A DNA stretch of 64,000 nucleotides, from NCBI RefSeq assembly GCF_900090245.1, contig NZ_FMDN01000011.1:1-64000 (forward strand), given 5' to 3'. Origin of the DNA: Micromonospora halophytica (GTDB taxonomy: Bacteria; Actinomycetota; Actinomycetes; Mycobacteriales; Micromonosporaceae). Under the pieces are notes generated by a model, which was given only the letters and a program-made list of their open reading frames with translations, searched no databases and had not been told where the DNA came from. Shown here piece after piece: positions 22,478-30,818 of the stretch (its first letter is position 1; each line of letters starts with the position of its first letter). A program made the position numbers and the translations under genes.

Positions 22478-24631
22478 GTGTCCGGAGGCGGCAGGGTGTC
22501 GGAAGAAGAGATCTCCCAGCAGGTCAGCGCCGCGCAGGAGGCGGCGGCCGGTGGCGAGCCCACCCCCGAGGTGCGGGAGCGGCACGCCACGCTGAGCCAG
22601 GAACTCACCGAGCACCAGTACCGCTACTACGTCCTCGACTCGCCGACCATCTCCGACGCCGAGTTCGACCGGCAGTTGCGCGAGCTGGAGGCGCTGGAGG
22701 CGGAGTACCCGGCGCTGCGCACCCCCGACTCGCCGACCCAGCGGGTCGGTGGCACCTTCTCCACCGACTTCACCCCGGTGGCCCACGCCGAGCGGATGCT
22801 CTCGCTGGACAACGCCTTCGCCGACGAGGAGCTGGCGGCCTGGGCCGAGCGGGTCGAGCGGGACGCCGGCGGCCCGGTGCCCTACCTCTGTGAGCTCAAG
22901 GTCGACGGGCTCGCCATCAACCTGACCTACGAAAAGGGGCGGCTGGTCCGCGCAGCCACCCGGGGCGACGGGCGCACCGGCGAGGACGTCACCGCCAACG
23001 TCCGCGCCATCCGGGACGTGCCCGCCCGGCTGACCCCGTCGGCCGAGTTCGGCGCGCTGCCCGAGCTGCTGGAGGTACGCGGCGAGATCTACTTCCCGGT
23101 GGCCGGCTTCGCCGACCTCAACGCCGGCCTGGTCGAGCAGGGCAAGGCGCCGTTCGCCAACCCGCGCAACGCCGCCGCCGGCAGCCTGCGTCAGAAGGAC
23201 CCGCGGATCACCGCGTCCCGGCCGCTGCGCCTGGTGGTGCACGGCATCGGCGCCCGCCAGGGCTTCCGGCCGACGGCGCAGTCCGAGTCGTACGCGGCGC
23301 TGAAGGCGTGGGGACTGCCCACCAGTGACCGGTGGCGGGTGGTGCCCGACCTGGCCGGCGTCGCCGAGTACATCGCCCACTACGCCCGGCACCGGCACGA
23401 CGTCGAGCACGAGATCGACGGCGTGGTGGTCAAGGTCGACCCGGTCTCCATCCAGGGCCGGCTCGGCTCCACCAGCCGGGCGCCCCGCTGGGCGATCGCC
23501 TTCAAGTACCCGCCGGAGGAGGTCAACACCACCCTGCTCGACATCGAGGTCGAGGTGGGGCGGACCGGTCGGGTCACGCCGCGCGCCGTGCTCCAGCCGG
23601 TGAAGGTGGCCGGCTCCACCGTCGCGTACGCCACCCTGCACAACGCCCGCGAGGTGGAGCGCAAGGGGGTGCTGATCGGCGACACGGTGGTGCTGCGCAA
23701 GGCCGGCGACGTGATTCCCGAGGTGCTCGGCCCGGTGGTCGAGCTGCGGCCCGCCGACGCCCGCCCGTTCGTCATGCCGACCACCTGCCCGTCCTGCGGT
23801 ACGCCGCTCGCCCCGGCCAAGGAGAGCGACGTCGACATCCGCTGCCCCAACACCCGCAGCTGCCCGGCGCAGCTGCGCGAGCGGGTCTTCCACCTGGCCG
23901 GCCGGGGCGCCTTCGACATCGAGGTGCTCGGCTACAAGGGCGCGGCGGCGCTGCTCGACGCGCAGGTCATCGCCGACGAGGGCGACCTGTTCCACCTCGA
24001 CGCCGAGCAGCTCGCCCGCTCGCCGTTCTTCGTCAACAAGGACGGCAGCCTGGGCAGCAACGCCACCAAGCTGCTGGACAACCTCGCCGTGGCGAAGGAG
24101 CGCGACCTGTGGCGGGTGCTCGTCGCTCTGTCCATCCGGCACGTCGGCCCGACCGCAGCCCAGGCCCTGGCCCGGCACTTCCGTTCGATCGAGGTGATCG
24201 ACCAGGCGTCCGAGGAGGAGCTGTCCTCGGTGGACGGGGTCGGCCCGACCATCGCCGCCAGCATCAAGGAGTGGTTCGCCGTCGACTGGCACCGCGAGGT
24301 GGTCCGCAAGTGGGCCGAGGCGGGCGTACGGATGGCGGAGGAGGCGGTCGACGAGGGCCCGCGTCCGCTGGAGGGGGTGACGGTGGTGGTGACCGGCACC
24401 CTGGCCGGGTTCAGCCGGGACCAGGCCGCCGAGGCGATCCAGAGCCGGGGCGGCAAGGTCAGCGGCTCGGTCTCGAAGAAGACCGCCTTCGTGGTGGTCG
24501 GCGACAACCCGGGTTCGAAGGCCGACAAGGCCGCCTCGCTCAAGGTGCCGGTCCTCGACGAGGACGGCTTCCGGGTGCTGCTCGACCGGGGCCCCGACGC
24601 GGCCCGGGAGGCGGCCCGGATCGAGGAGTGA
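22478..24631 (+). CDS. ligA: NAD-dependent DNA ligase LigA
   Basis: This 717-residue ligase seals nicks in replication and repair. Domains in order: Ia domain (HQYRYYVLDSPTISDAEFD), adenylation domain with active-site Lys141 in ELKVDGLAIN, OB fold, zinc finger with CPSCG and the later RCPNTRSCPAQL cysteines, helix-hairpin-helix region, and a C-terminal BRCT domain (LEGVTVVVTGTLAGFSRDQA). Length is slightly above the usual ~670 because of a short N-terminal extension. The GTG at 22478 has GGGGAGG eight bases upstream; a second GTG six codons later is weaker. Confidence 0.97.
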   Translation: MSGGGRVSEEEISQQVSAAQEAAAGGEPTPEVRERHATLSQELTEHQYRYYVLDSPTISDAEFDRQLRELEALEAEYPALRTPDSPTQRVGGTFSTDFTPVAHAERMLSLDNAFADEELAAWAERVERDAGGPVPYLCELKVDGLAINLTYEKGRLVRAATRGDGRTGEDVTANVRAIRDVPARLTPSAEFGALPELLEVRGEIYFPVAGFADLNAGLVEQGKAPFANPRNAAAGSLRQKDPRITASRPLRLVVHGIGARQGFRPTAQSESYAALKAWGLPTSDRWRVVPDLAGVAEYIAHYARHRHDVEHEIDGVVVKVDPVSIQGRLGSTSRAPRWAIAFKYPPEEVNTTLLDIEVEVGRTGRVTPRAVLQPVKVAGSTVAYATLHNAREVERKGVLIGDTVVLRKAGDVIPEVLGPVVELRPADARPFVMPTTCPSCGTPLAPAKESDVDIRCPNTRSCPAQLRERVFHLAGRGAFDIEVLGYKGAAALLDAQVIADEGDLFHLDAEQLARSPFFVNKDGSLGSNATKLLDNLAVAKERDLWRVLVALSIRHVGPTAAQALARHFRSIEVIDQASEEELSSVDGVGPTIAASIKEWFAVDWHREVVRKWAEAGVRMAEEAVDEGPRPLEGVTVVVTGTLAGFSRDQAAEAIQSRGGKVSGSVSKKTAFVVVGDNPGSKADKAASLKVPVLDEDGFRVLLDRGPDAAREAARIEE

Positions 24632-24789
24632 CCGTCCCGGACAGAATCGGATCTTGAGGTCGTATACCAACTTAATTACGACTACGACCGATTCGTGGCT
24701 GTCGCCTGGGGAATTGCGTCGCTCAGGGCGTTTGATGGGGGCACGGTGTGCGACCGGCGCACACCTCGGCCGTACGCCCGGGAGGTGCG
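24632..24789. promoter_or_regulatory. AT-richer spacer upstream of the first GGDEF-EAL gene
   Basis: 158 bases with an unusually AT-rich segment (about 24660-24695, with TATACC and TTAATT) for this genome, likely the promoter region. GGGAGG precedes the ATG. No operator palindrome is evident. Confidence 0.35.
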
Positions 24790-27144
24790 ATGGAGACCGC
24801 CGACCCCCGCAACTCCGTCCCGCCCGGACACCAGGCGTTCGGCGGGCTCGTCGCCGCGGTGACCGCGATGGCGGTGCTGGTCGCCGTTCCGGCACTGGTG
24901 GGCCTGCCGGACCGGCTGCCCACCCTGCCGGCCGCGTTCTGGACGATGGCGGTGCTCGCGGTGGCCTGCGACGCGCGTCCGTTCGTCCCGCCCGGCCGGC
25001 GGCAGACCTCGGCGATCTTCCCGTCCACCTGCTTCACCTTCGCGATCCTGCTCGGCTGGGGGCTGGGCCCGGCGGTGGCGGTGCAGGCCGTCGCGGTCGC
25101 CGTCTCCGGCTGGCGGATGCGGCACGCGCTCTGGCGGACCGCCTTCAACACCGCCCAGTACGCCTGCGCCCTCGGCGCCGCGTACCTGGTGCTCCGGCTC
25201 GGGCCGGGTGGGCTGGCCACCGACGGGCGACTGCGCTGGACGGACGTCGCCGTCGTCGGCGTGGCCACGGCCACCTGGTTCGCCGTCAACTACGGCCTGG
25301 TCAGCACCGCGCTGCGACTGCGCTTCGGTGGCCGCTGGTGGCCGAGCGTCCGGCAGGCGCTGCCGTTCGAGCTGCTCTCCACCGGGTCGCTGCTGCTGCT
25401 CGCCCCCGTGCTGGTCGCCGCCGCGCGGGCCAGCGCCGTGCTGATCCCGCTGGTGCTGGTGCCGCTCTTCGCCGTCTACCGGATGTCCCGGCTCTCCGCC
25501 GAGCAGGAGCAGCTCGCCGCGCTCGACCCGCTCACCGGCCTGCCCAACCGCAAGGCGCTGCTGGCCGAGGTGGCCGAGCAGGTGCACCTGCACGCCGAGC
25601 GGGTCGCCCGGGGCGGCCCCGACGCCCACCTCGCCCTGCTCCTGATCGACCTGGACCGGTTCAAGAACGTCAACGACGCGCTCGGGCACGCGGTGGGGGA
25701 CCGCCTGCTGGTGGAGGTCAGCGCCCGGCTGGTCGACGTCGTCGGCGGGCGGGACATGCTGGCCCGTCTCGGCGGGGACGAGTTCGCCATCGTCGCCACC
25801 CGGCTGGCCGGCGTCGACGAGGCCCGCGAGCTGGCCGACCGGGTGGTCGCGGCGCTCGCCGAGCCGGTGCCGCTGGACGGGCTGCCGCTGGACGTGGGCG
25901 CCTCCATCGGCGTCGCGCTCTTCCCCGAGCACGGCGAGGACTACGCCACCCTGATGCGCCACGCCGACGTGGCGATGTACGACGCGAAACACCGCAACGA
26001 CACCGTCGCCGTGTACGCCGCCGAGTCCGACCACAACTCCGCCGAGCGGTTGGGCCTGCTGGCCGACCTGCGCCGGGTCCTGGAGGCGGGGCCGCCCGTG
26101 GCGCGGACGGTGCGCGGCGGCGACGGGGCCACGCTGCCGTCCCGGCTGGCCACCGATCCGGGCCCGCGGGCCGGGCAGAGCCGGTGGTGGCCGCGCCGCC
26201 GCCGGCCGCGCACCGGCCCGGAGCACCCGGACGAGCTGCTCAACCGGATCCTGACCGGGGCGGACCCGACCCGCCCGCGGGTCATCCGCCCAGGGCCCGA
26301 CGTGCCGCCACCGGCCGAGGCGCCGGCCGGGCCCGCCCCGGCCCGGGACGACGCGGCGGACGACGTCGGCGCCATCACGATGTACTACCAACCGCAGATC
26401 GCCATCGCCACCGGCGAGGTGGTCGGCGTGGAGGCGCTGCTGCGGTGGCGGCACCCGCGCCGGGGCATGGTCGACCCGGGTGAGCTGATCCGCCTCGCCG
26501 AGCAGAGCGCGGTGATGCGGCTGCTCACCCGGCGGGTGGTCGACGACGTGATCGAGCAGTTGGCGAAGTGGTCGGCGGCCGGGATCACCCTGCGGGCCTC
26601 GCTCAACGTCAGCGTCCGGGACCTGCACACCAATGAGATCGCCGACCGGATCGCCGAGCAGCTCACCCGCTTCGGGGTACGCCCCGAACGCCTGCAACTG
26701 GAGATCACCGAGGGCGCGCTGATGGCCGACCCCCGGCGGGTGCTCGCCACCATCACCCGGCTGCACCGGCTCGGGGTGGCGATCTCACTGGACGACTTCG
26801 GCACCGGCTACTCGTCGTTGCAGCACCTGCGGCGGTTGCCGCTGGCTGAGGTGAAGGTGGACCGGTCGTTCGTGCTGGGGATGGCCGACGACGCCGATGA
26901 CGCGGCGGTGGTCCGGTCGATGATCGAGCTGGCGGGCGCGCTCGGGCTGCGGGTGGTCGCCGAGGGGGTGGAGGACGAGCGCACCTGGCGGCTGCTGCAC
27001 ACGGCCGGCTGCGACGTGGCCCAGGGCTGGTTCCACGCCCGGCCGATGCCGGCGGAGGAGCTGGCCACCTGGCTGTCCCGGTACCGGCCGGTGCACCCGA
27101 CGGTGGCCGCCGAGACGGACGGGCCGCGCCGCGCCGGCCGGTGA
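24790..27144 (+). CDS. Membrane GGDEF-EAL protein (c-di-GMP turnover), no I-site
   Basis: A 784-residue protein. About the first 235 residues form a multi-span membrane sensor. A GGDEF domain follows, with intact GGDEF at residue 328, then an unusual ~110-residue Pro/Arg-rich linker (about 425-530), and an EAL domain with EAL near residue 546. Phosphodiesterase residues are kept: LEITEGALM, LDDFGTGYSS, VKVDRSF and VAEGVED. The RxxD inhibitory site is absent (GGRD at that position), so cyclase activity, if present, would lack product feedback. Either or both activities are possible. The start has GGGAGG upstream. gatC follows 186 bases later. Confidence 0.9.
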   Translation: METADPRNSVPPGHQAFGGLVAAVTAMAVLVAVPALVGLPDRLPTLPAAFWTMAVLAVACDARPFVPPGRRQTSAIFPSTCFTFAILLGWGLGPAVAVQAVAVAVSGWRMRHALWRTAFNTAQYACALGAAYLVLRLGPGGLATDGRLRWTDVAVVGVATATWFAVNYGLVSTALRLRFGGRWWPSVRQALPFELLSTGSLLLLAPVLVAAARASAVLIPLVLVPLFAVYRMSRLSAEQEQLAALDPLTGLPNRKALLAEVAEQVHLHAERVARGGPDAHLALLLIDLDRFKNVNDALGHAVGDRLLVEVSARLVDVVGGRDMLARLGGDEFAIVATRLAGVDEARELADRVVAALAEPVPLDGLPLDVGASIGVALFPEHGEDYATLMRHADVAMYDAKHRNDTVAVYAAESDHNSAERLGLLADLRRVLEAGPPVARTVRGGDGATLPSRLATDPGPRAGQSRWWPRRRRPRTGPEHPDELLNRILTGADPTRPRVIRPGPDVPPPAEAPAGPAPARDDAADDVGAITMYYQPQIAIATGEVVGVEALLRWRHPRRGMVDPGELIRLAEQSAVMRLLTRRVVDDVIEQLAKWSAAGITLRASLNVSVRDLHTNEIADRIAEQLTRFGVRPERLQLEITEGALMADPRRVLATITRLHRLGVAISLDDFGTGYSSLQHLRRLPLAEVKVDRSFVLGMADDADDAAVVRSMIELAGALGLRVVAEGVEDERTWRLLHTAGCDVAQGWFHARPMPAEELATWLSRYRPVHPTVAAETDGPRRAGR

Positions 27145-27190
27145 CGCGGCCGGCCGGCGAGGTGACCCGCGCCCGGGTGCCGGCCAGCAT

Positions 27191-27236
27191 CCTGCGGACA
27201 GCGGGGGGAGTCGGAGGCGTCGCCGCGTCCGCAGGA
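27191..27236. repeat. 9-bp inverted repeat upstream of the gatC promoter
   Basis: CCTGCGGAC (27191-27199) and GTCCGCAGG (27228-27236) are perfect complements separated by 28 bases. They lie just before a TAGACT -10 candidate (27240-27245) for gatC. They may be the end of the upstream transcript or an operator. Confidence 0.35.
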
Positions 27237-27330
27237 CAATAGACTCGCTCCGGTCACCGCGCGTCATCTGCACCGCGACCGCGCGGCGGCACACGCAGAC
27301 GCAGTCAGGACAGCCACGAAGGGGGCACTG

Positions 27331-27636
27331 ATGGCCGCCATCTCCCGCGAGGAGGTCGCGCACCTCGCGCGACTGTCGCGGCTCGCCGTCACCGAGGAGG
27401 AGCTGGACACCTTCGCCGGCCAGCTCGACGTCATCCTCCAGTCGGTCGCCCAGGTCGGCGAGGTCGCCGCGGCGGACATCCCGCCGACCTCCCACTCGGT
27501 GCCGCTGACCAACGTCCTCCGCGAGGACGTGGTGGTGCCGGGGCTGACCCCGCAGGAGGCGCTGTCGGGTGCGCCCGACGCCGACCAGCAGCGGTTCCGC
27601 GTCCCGCGGATCCTGGACGAGGATGTGGCCTCATGA
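27331..27636 (+). CDS. gatC: Asp-tRNA(Asn)/Glu-tRNA(Gln) amidotransferase subunit C
   Basis: A 101-residue GatC: helical N-terminus SREEVAHLARLSRLAVTEEE, then QLDVILQSVAQVGEVAAADI and the extended Pro-rich tail that wraps GatA (TSHSVPLTNVLREDVV). It stabilises GatA in the GatCAB complex that amidates mischarged Glu-tRNA(Gln) and/or Asp-tRNA(Asn). AAGGGGG precedes the ATG. Its TGA overlaps the ATG of a small repeat-derived ORF that fills the gap to gatA. Confidence 0.95.
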   Translation: MAAISREEVAHLARLSRLAVTEEELDTFAGQLDVILQSVAQVGEVAAADIPPTSHSVPLTNVLREDVVVPGLTPQEALSGAPDADQQRFRVPRILDEDVAS

Positions 27637-27716
27637 GCGAGCGCAGCGAGCGAATCATCGGGCTCAGTGTGATGGTGCCTCATGACGGCACGGAGCGAAG
27701 CGGAGTGCCGGCATGA
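27633..27716 (+). repeat. GAGCG-AGCG repeat linker between gatC and gatA, reading as a 27-aa ORF
   Basis: The gap holds GAGCGCAGCGAG (27641-27652) and GGAGCGAAGCGGA (27692-27704). The second is flanked by imperfect inverted arms CATGACGGCAC and GTGCCGGCATG. The whole segment is one ORF: ATG at 27633 overlaps the gatC stop (ATGA), and its TGA at 27714 overlaps the gatA ATG (ATGA). The encoded peptide begins MSERSERIIG and ends TERSGVPA. A related linker sits between ilvB and ilvN. The peptide is more likely a by-product of preserved coupling than a functional protein. Confidence 0.6.
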
Positions 27717-29188
27717 GCGACCTGACCAGACTGACCGCGACGGAGATCGCCGGCCTGGTGGCGACGGGCGAGACCTCCGCCGTCGAGGTGACCCGGGCCC
27801 ACCTGGACCGGATCGCCGCCGTCGACGACCGGGTCCACGCGTTCCTGCACGTCGACACCGACGGCGCCCTGGCCGCCGCCCGGGCCGTGGACGAGCGCCG
27901 GGCCGCCGGCGAGGAGTTGGGCCCTCTCGCGGGCGTGCCGGTCGCGGTCAAGGACGTGCTCACCACCAAGGGTGTGCCGACCACCGTCGGCTCGAAGATC
28001 CTCGAGGGCTGGCGCCCGCCGTACGACGCGACGATCGTGCAGCGGCTGCGCGAGGCCGGCACGGTGATGCTCGGCAAGACCAACATGGACGAGTTCGCGA
28101 TGGGCTCCTCCACGGAGTACTCCGCGTACGGCCCGACCCGCAACCCGTGGGACACCGACCGCATCCCGGGCGGCTCCGGTGGTGGCAGCGCCGCCGCCCT
28201 CGCCGCGTACGAGGCCCCGCTGTCGATCGGCTCGGACACCGGCGGCTCGATCCGCCAGCCGGGCGCGGTCACCGGCACGGTCGGCGCGAAGCCCACCTAC
28301 GGCGGCACCTCCCGCTACGGCCTGGTGGCCTTCTCCTCCTCGCTGGACACCCCCGGCCCGTGCGCCCGCACGGTGCTCGACGCCGCGTTGCTGCACCAGG
28401 TCATCGGCGGGCACGACCCGCGTGACTCGACCTCGATCCCGGCCCCGGTGCCGGACGTGGTGGCCGCCGCGAAGCTCGGCGCGACCGGCGACCTGACCGG
28501 CGTGAAGCTCGGCATCGTCTCCGAGTTCACCGGTGAGGGCGCCGAGCCGGGCGTGCTGGCCGCCTTCCGCGAATCGGTCGACACCCTGGCCAAGCTGGGC
28601 GCCGAGATCGTCGAGGTGTCCTGCCCGCACTTCAGGTACGCGCTGCCGGCGTACTACCTGATCGCGCCGAGTGAGTGCTCCTCCAACCTGGCCCGGTTCG
28701 ACGGCGTCCGGTTCGGCCTGCGGGTCGGCGACGACGGCAACCGGTCGCTGGAGGAGGTCATGTCGTTGACCCGCGAGGCCGGTTTCGGCGCCGAGGTCAA
28801 GCGGCGCATCATGATCGGCACGTACGCGCTCTCCTCGGGCTACTACGACGCCTACTACGGCCAGGCGCAGAAGGTCCGCACCCTGATCACCCGCGACTTC
28901 ACCGCGGCGTTCGAGCGGGTGGACGCGCTGATCTCGCCGACCACCCCGTTCGTGGCCTTCCCGCTCGGCGCGCGCACCTCGGACCCCTACCAGATGTACC
29001 TGGCCGATCTGTTCACCATCCCGACCAACCTGTACGGCGGTCCGGGCATCTCGGTGCCGTGCGGGCTCTCCGACGGGCTCCCCGTCGGCCTTCAGGTGAT
29101 GGCCCCGACGATGGCGGACGACCGGATGTACCGGGTCGCCGCCGCGCTGGAGTCCGTGGTCGGCACGTTCACCCCACCGGCGCTGTGA
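27713..29188 (+). CDS. gatA: Glu-tRNA(Gln)/Asp-tRNA(Asn) amidotransferase subunit A
   Basis: A 491-residue amidase-signature enzyme that releases ammonia from glutamine for GatB. The catalytic triad is Lys80 (GVPVAVKDVL), Ser155 (GGSGGGSAAA) and Ser179 (SDTGGSIRQP). In the usual GGSSGGS motif the second Ser is Gly here, a mild variation. The ATG overlaps the stop of the repeat-linker ORF. gatB follows after 13 bases. Confidence 0.97.
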   Translation: MSDLTRLTATEIAGLVATGETSAVEVTRAHLDRIAAVDDRVHAFLHVDTDGALAAARAVDERRAAGEELGPLAGVPVAVKDVLTTKGVPTTVGSKILEGWRPPYDATIVQRLREAGTVMLGKTNMDEFAMGSSTEYSAYGPTRNPWDTDRIPGGSGGGSAAALAAYEAPLSIGSDTGGSIRQPGAVTGTVGAKPTYGGTSRYGLVAFSSSLDTPGPCARTVLDAALLHQVIGGHDPRDSTSIPAPVPDVVAAAKLGATGDLTGVKLGIVSEFTGEGAEPGVLAAFRESVDTLAKLGAEIVEVSCPHFRYALPAYYLIAPSECSSNLARFDGVRFGLRVGDDGNRSLEEVMSLTREAGFGAEVKRRIMIGTYALSSGYYDAYYGQAQKVRTLITRDFTAAFERVDALISPTTPFVAFPLGARTSDPYQMYLADLFTIPTNLYGGPGISVPCGLSDGLPVGLQVMAPTMADDRMYRVAAALESVVGTFTPPAL

Positions 29189-29201
29189 GGCAGGAGCTCA
29201 G

Positions 29202-30701
29202 ATGACCACGACACTGCCCGCGTACGACGACGTCGTCGCGCGCTACGAACCGGTGATCGGCCTGGAGACCCACGTCGAGCTGGGCACGAACACCAAGATG
29301 TTCTGCGGCTGCCCGACCGACTTCGGCGGCGAGCCGAACACCCGGGTCTGCCCGGTCTGCCTGGGCCTGCCCGGCTCGCTGCCGGTGGCCAACAAGGCGG
29401 CCATCGAGGCGACCATCCGGATCGGCCTCGCGCTGAACTGCTCGATCGCCGAGTGGTGCCGGTTCGCCCGGAAGAACTACTTCTACCCGGACATGCCGAA
29501 GGACTTCCAGATCAGCCAGTACGACGAGCCGCTCTGCTTCGACGGCTACCTGGACGTCGAGGTCGACGGCGAGCTGGTGCGGATCGGCATCGAGCGGGTG
29601 CACCTGGAGGAGGACACCGGCAAGACGCTGCACGTGGGCGGGGCCACCGGCCGCATCCACGGCGCGACCGAGTCGCTGGTCGACTACAACCGGGCCGGCA
29701 TCCCGCTGGTGGAGATCGTCACCAAGCCGGTCCCCGGCACCGGCGCGCTGGCTCCGGAGGTGGCCCGGGCGTACGTCACCGAGCTGCGCGACGTGCTCCG
29801 TTCGCTGGGCGTCTCCGACGTGCGGATGGAGGAGGGGTCGCTGCGCTGCGACGTCAACACCTCCCTGAACCTGCCGGGCGAGGAGTGGGGCACCCGCACC
29901 GAGACGAAGAACGTCAACTCGCTGCGGTCGGTCGAGCGGGCGGTCCGCTCGGAGATGCTGCGCCAGGCGGCGGTGCTCGACGCCGGCGGGAAGATCACCC
30001 AGGAGACCCGGCACTTCCACGAGGACACCGGCGACACCACCCCGGGCCGGTCCAAGGAGACCGCCACCGACTACCGGTACTTCCCGGAGCCCGACCTGGT
30101 GCCGCTGGCGCCGGACGCCGCCTGGGTGGCCGAGCTGAAGGCCGCGCTGCCGGAGCTGCCCCGGCTGCACCGACGCCGGCTCCAGGAGCAGTGGGGCCTG
30201 TCGGACCTGGACATGCAGTCGGTGCTCAACGCCGGCGCGGTCGAGCTGATCGAGCAGACCGTCGCCGCCGGAGCCACCCCGGCCGCGGCCCGCAAGTGGT
30301 GGCTGGGGGAGCTGTCCCGCCGGGCCAACGAGGCGGGCATCGAGCTGGCCGACGTCGGGGCGACCCCGGCGCAGGTGGCCGAGCTGCAGGGTCTGGTCGA
30401 CGCCGGCAAGCTCAACGACAAGCTGGCCCGCAGCGTCCTGGAGGGCGTGGTGGCCGGTGAGGGCTCGCCGACCGAGATCATGACCGACCGGGGCCTGGAG
30501 GTCGTCTCCGACACCGGCGCGCTCACCGCCGCCGTGGACGAGGCGATCGCCGCCAACCCGGGCATCGCCGACAAGATCCGCAGCGGCAAGGTCGCCGCGG
30601 CCGGCGCGCTGGTCGGCGCGGTCATGAAGACCACCCGCGGCCAGGCCGACGCCAAGACCGTCCGTGAGCTGATCCTGGAGCGCCTCGGCGTCCAGGGCTG
30701 A
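29202..30701 (+). CDS. gatB: Asp-tRNA(Asn)/Glu-tRNA(Gln) amidotransferase subunit B
   Basis: A 499-residue GatB that phosphorylates and amidates mischarged tRNA. The cradle domain begins YEPVIGLETHVELGTNTKMFCGC and includes KNYFYPDMPKDFQISQYD. The C-terminal helical and YqeY-like tail (ARSVLEGVVAGEGSPTEIM and later KTTRGQADAKTVRELILERL) binds tRNA. CAGGAG precedes the ATG. A U-rich terminator follows. Confidence 0.97.
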   Translation: MTTTLPAYDDVVARYEPVIGLETHVELGTNTKMFCGCPTDFGGEPNTRVCPVCLGLPGSLPVANKAAIEATIRIGLALNCSIAEWCRFARKNYFYPDMPKDFQISQYDEPLCFDGYLDVEVDGELVRIGIERVHLEEDTGKTLHVGGATGRIHGATESLVDYNRAGIPLVEIVTKPVPGTGALAPEVARAYVTELRDVLRSLGVSDVRMEEGSLRCDVNTSLNLPGEEWGTRTETKNVNSLRSVERAVRSEMLRQAAVLDAGGKITQETRHFHEDTGDTTPGRSKETATDYRYFPEPDLVPLAPDAAWVAELKAALPELPRLHRRRLQEQWGLSDLDMQSVLNAGAVELIEQTVAAGATPAAARKWWLGELSRRANEAGIELADVGATPAQVAELQGLVDAGKLNDKLARSVLEGVVAGEGSPTEIMTDRGLEVVSDTGALTAAVDEAIAANPGIADKIRSGKVAAAGALVGAVMKTTRGQADAKTVRELILERLGVQG

Positions 30702-30710
30702 GTCCCACCG

Positions 30711-30750
30711 CCGAAGGTCGCCGTCCGACCGGCGGCGGCCTTCGGCCCTT
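30711..30750 (+). terminator. Rho-independent terminator of gatCAB
   Basis: A 13-bp stem (30711-30723 with 30733-30745, one G-T wobble) with a 9-base loop, followed by a pyrimidine/T-rich run (CCCTTTCTTC). Confidence 0.8.
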
Positions 30751-30818
30751 TCTTCGGGTACGCGGGCACCCCGCACCCCTCGTGAGGGCGTCAACGGCGA
30801 CGCCCGGATGGAGTCACC

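Noticed and set aside
21284..24895. A 1203-codon minus-strand open frame over ligA
   Set aside because: Antisense shadow of ligA and neighbours; no recognisable protein and no start signal. Only its overlap with the real PemK-like region is coding, in another frame.
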